From Gleimia coleocanis DSM 15436 (GTDB lineage: Bacteria; Actinomycetota; Actinomycetes; Actinomycetales; Actinomycetaceae), in the NCBI RefSeq assembly GCF_000159015.1, contig NZ_DS999541.1, positions 1 through 64,000 on the forward strand: DNA of 64,000 bases, written 5' to 3'. The position numbers were made by a program, and so were the translations under genes. Of the stretch, positions 63,799-64,000 are shown piece after piece (positions within the stretch are counted from its first letter, which is position 1; each line of letters begins with the position of its first letter). Under the pieces are notes generated by a model. It did no database searches. It was not told the origin of the DNA and saw nothing but the letters and a program-made list of their open reading frames with translations.

Positions 63799-64000
63799 TT
63801 AAACCAGTTTCCAACTGGTTCTATGCCACTGGCTCACGCCCAGACTGCGAATTGCCTCGCGGTGCGCTGCGGAGCCATAGCCTTTATTTTTCGCCCAACC
63901 ATAACCAGGGTCAGGAAGTTCTTCCATCAGCTTATCCCGCGCAACCTTTGCCATTACCGAAGCTGCAGCAACCACGGAGCAAGACGCATCCGCTTTAACT
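63799..64000 (-). CDS. rnhB: Ribonuclease HII, C-terminal part (runs off the window)
   Basis: The last 67 residues of RNase HII, which removes ribonucleotides from DNA: KADASCSVVAAASVMAKVARDKLM and GYGWAKNKGYGSAAHREAIRSLGVSQWHRTSW match the family's third active-site region and C-terminal helices. The 5' part lies beyond position 64000. Confidence 0.93.
   Translation of the reverse strand, partial: VKADASCSVVAAASVMAKVARDKLMEELPDPGYGWAKNKGYGSAAHREAIRSLGVSQWHRTSWKLV

Noticed and set aside
1-64000. CRISPR array, prophage, transposase, rRNA operon or toxin-antitoxin pair
   Set aside because: No regularly spaced repeats, no integrase or transposase-like protein and no rRNA-like sequence were seen; the repeats found are terminators or short oligomers.

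Overview
The window looks like chromosomal DNA of a low-to-medium GC actinobacterium, most likely a member of the Actinomycetaceae. That placement is inferred from gene order and protein style; no rRNA is present to prove it. The markers are an NdgR-type IclR regulator next to murA-plsC-ddl, a DUF3516 helicase, a long IleS with an actinobacterial translational T-box, the folC..ndk neighbourhood, ftsY-ffh, rpsP-khpA-rimM-trmD with DUF2469-rnhB, a LANTG-anchored surface protein, and a TAA-interrupted orphan gene next to tRNAs. No phage, transposase, CRISPR array or replication origin was seen. Most of the window is ordinary core genome with small accessory or decaying patches.

Layout. 0-7 kb: manA; a MarR regulator with two palindromic operators and a heterodimeric ABC exporter; an AspT/YidE-type transporter. 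7-16 kb: a ThrE exporter, then branched-chain amino acid synthesis (ilvB-ilvN-ilvC, ilvE, and convergent ilvD). The ilv operon starts with a Val/Ile-rich leader peptide and an attenuator hairpin. 15.7-16.6 kb is a decayed stretch. 16.6-25 kb: an LLM flavin oxidoreductase, an orphan membrane protein, a divergent PLP-homeostasis protein and flavin reductase-like pair, a large cell-wall-anchored beta-helix protein, and the DUF3516 helicase. 25-31 kb: three tandem AGCS sodium/amino-acid symporters and an FAH-family hydrolase. 31-38 kb: HrpB helicase, a MalY/PatB aminotransferase, gltX, tRNA-Glu, tRNA-Gln and the interrupted gene. 38-45 kb: glycosyltransferase, NdgR-type regulator, murA, plsC, ddl, an ATP-grasp protein and tRNA-His. 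45-50 kb: T-box, ileS and folC. 50-56.5 kb: a small membrane protein, PTS-linked dihydroxyacetone kinase dhaKLM, ndk, and small unknown and secreted genes including a frameshifted lipoprotein gene. 56.6-64 kb: the SRP pair ftsY-ffh, an amidohydrolase, the rpsP-khpA-rimM-trmD run in which TrmD carries a C-terminal acetyltransferase-like domain, DUF2469, and the 3' end of rnhB.

How the genes fit together. Amino-acid supply and sensing recur: ilv synthesis under attenuation, ThrE, AspT and AGCS transport, and ileS under a tRNA-Ile-sensing T-box. Peptidoglycan and lipid synthesis (murA, ddl, plsC) and translation or protein export (gltX, tRNAs, rpsP, rimM, trmD, ftsY, ffh) make up the core. The most unusual window-scale signal is an oligomer, GCCCTCGG, present at least 15 times in both orientations, twice as an inverted pair or near-pair forming a terminator. 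Several genes also have a -10 element 6-9 bases before the start codon, which suggests leaderless mRNAs.
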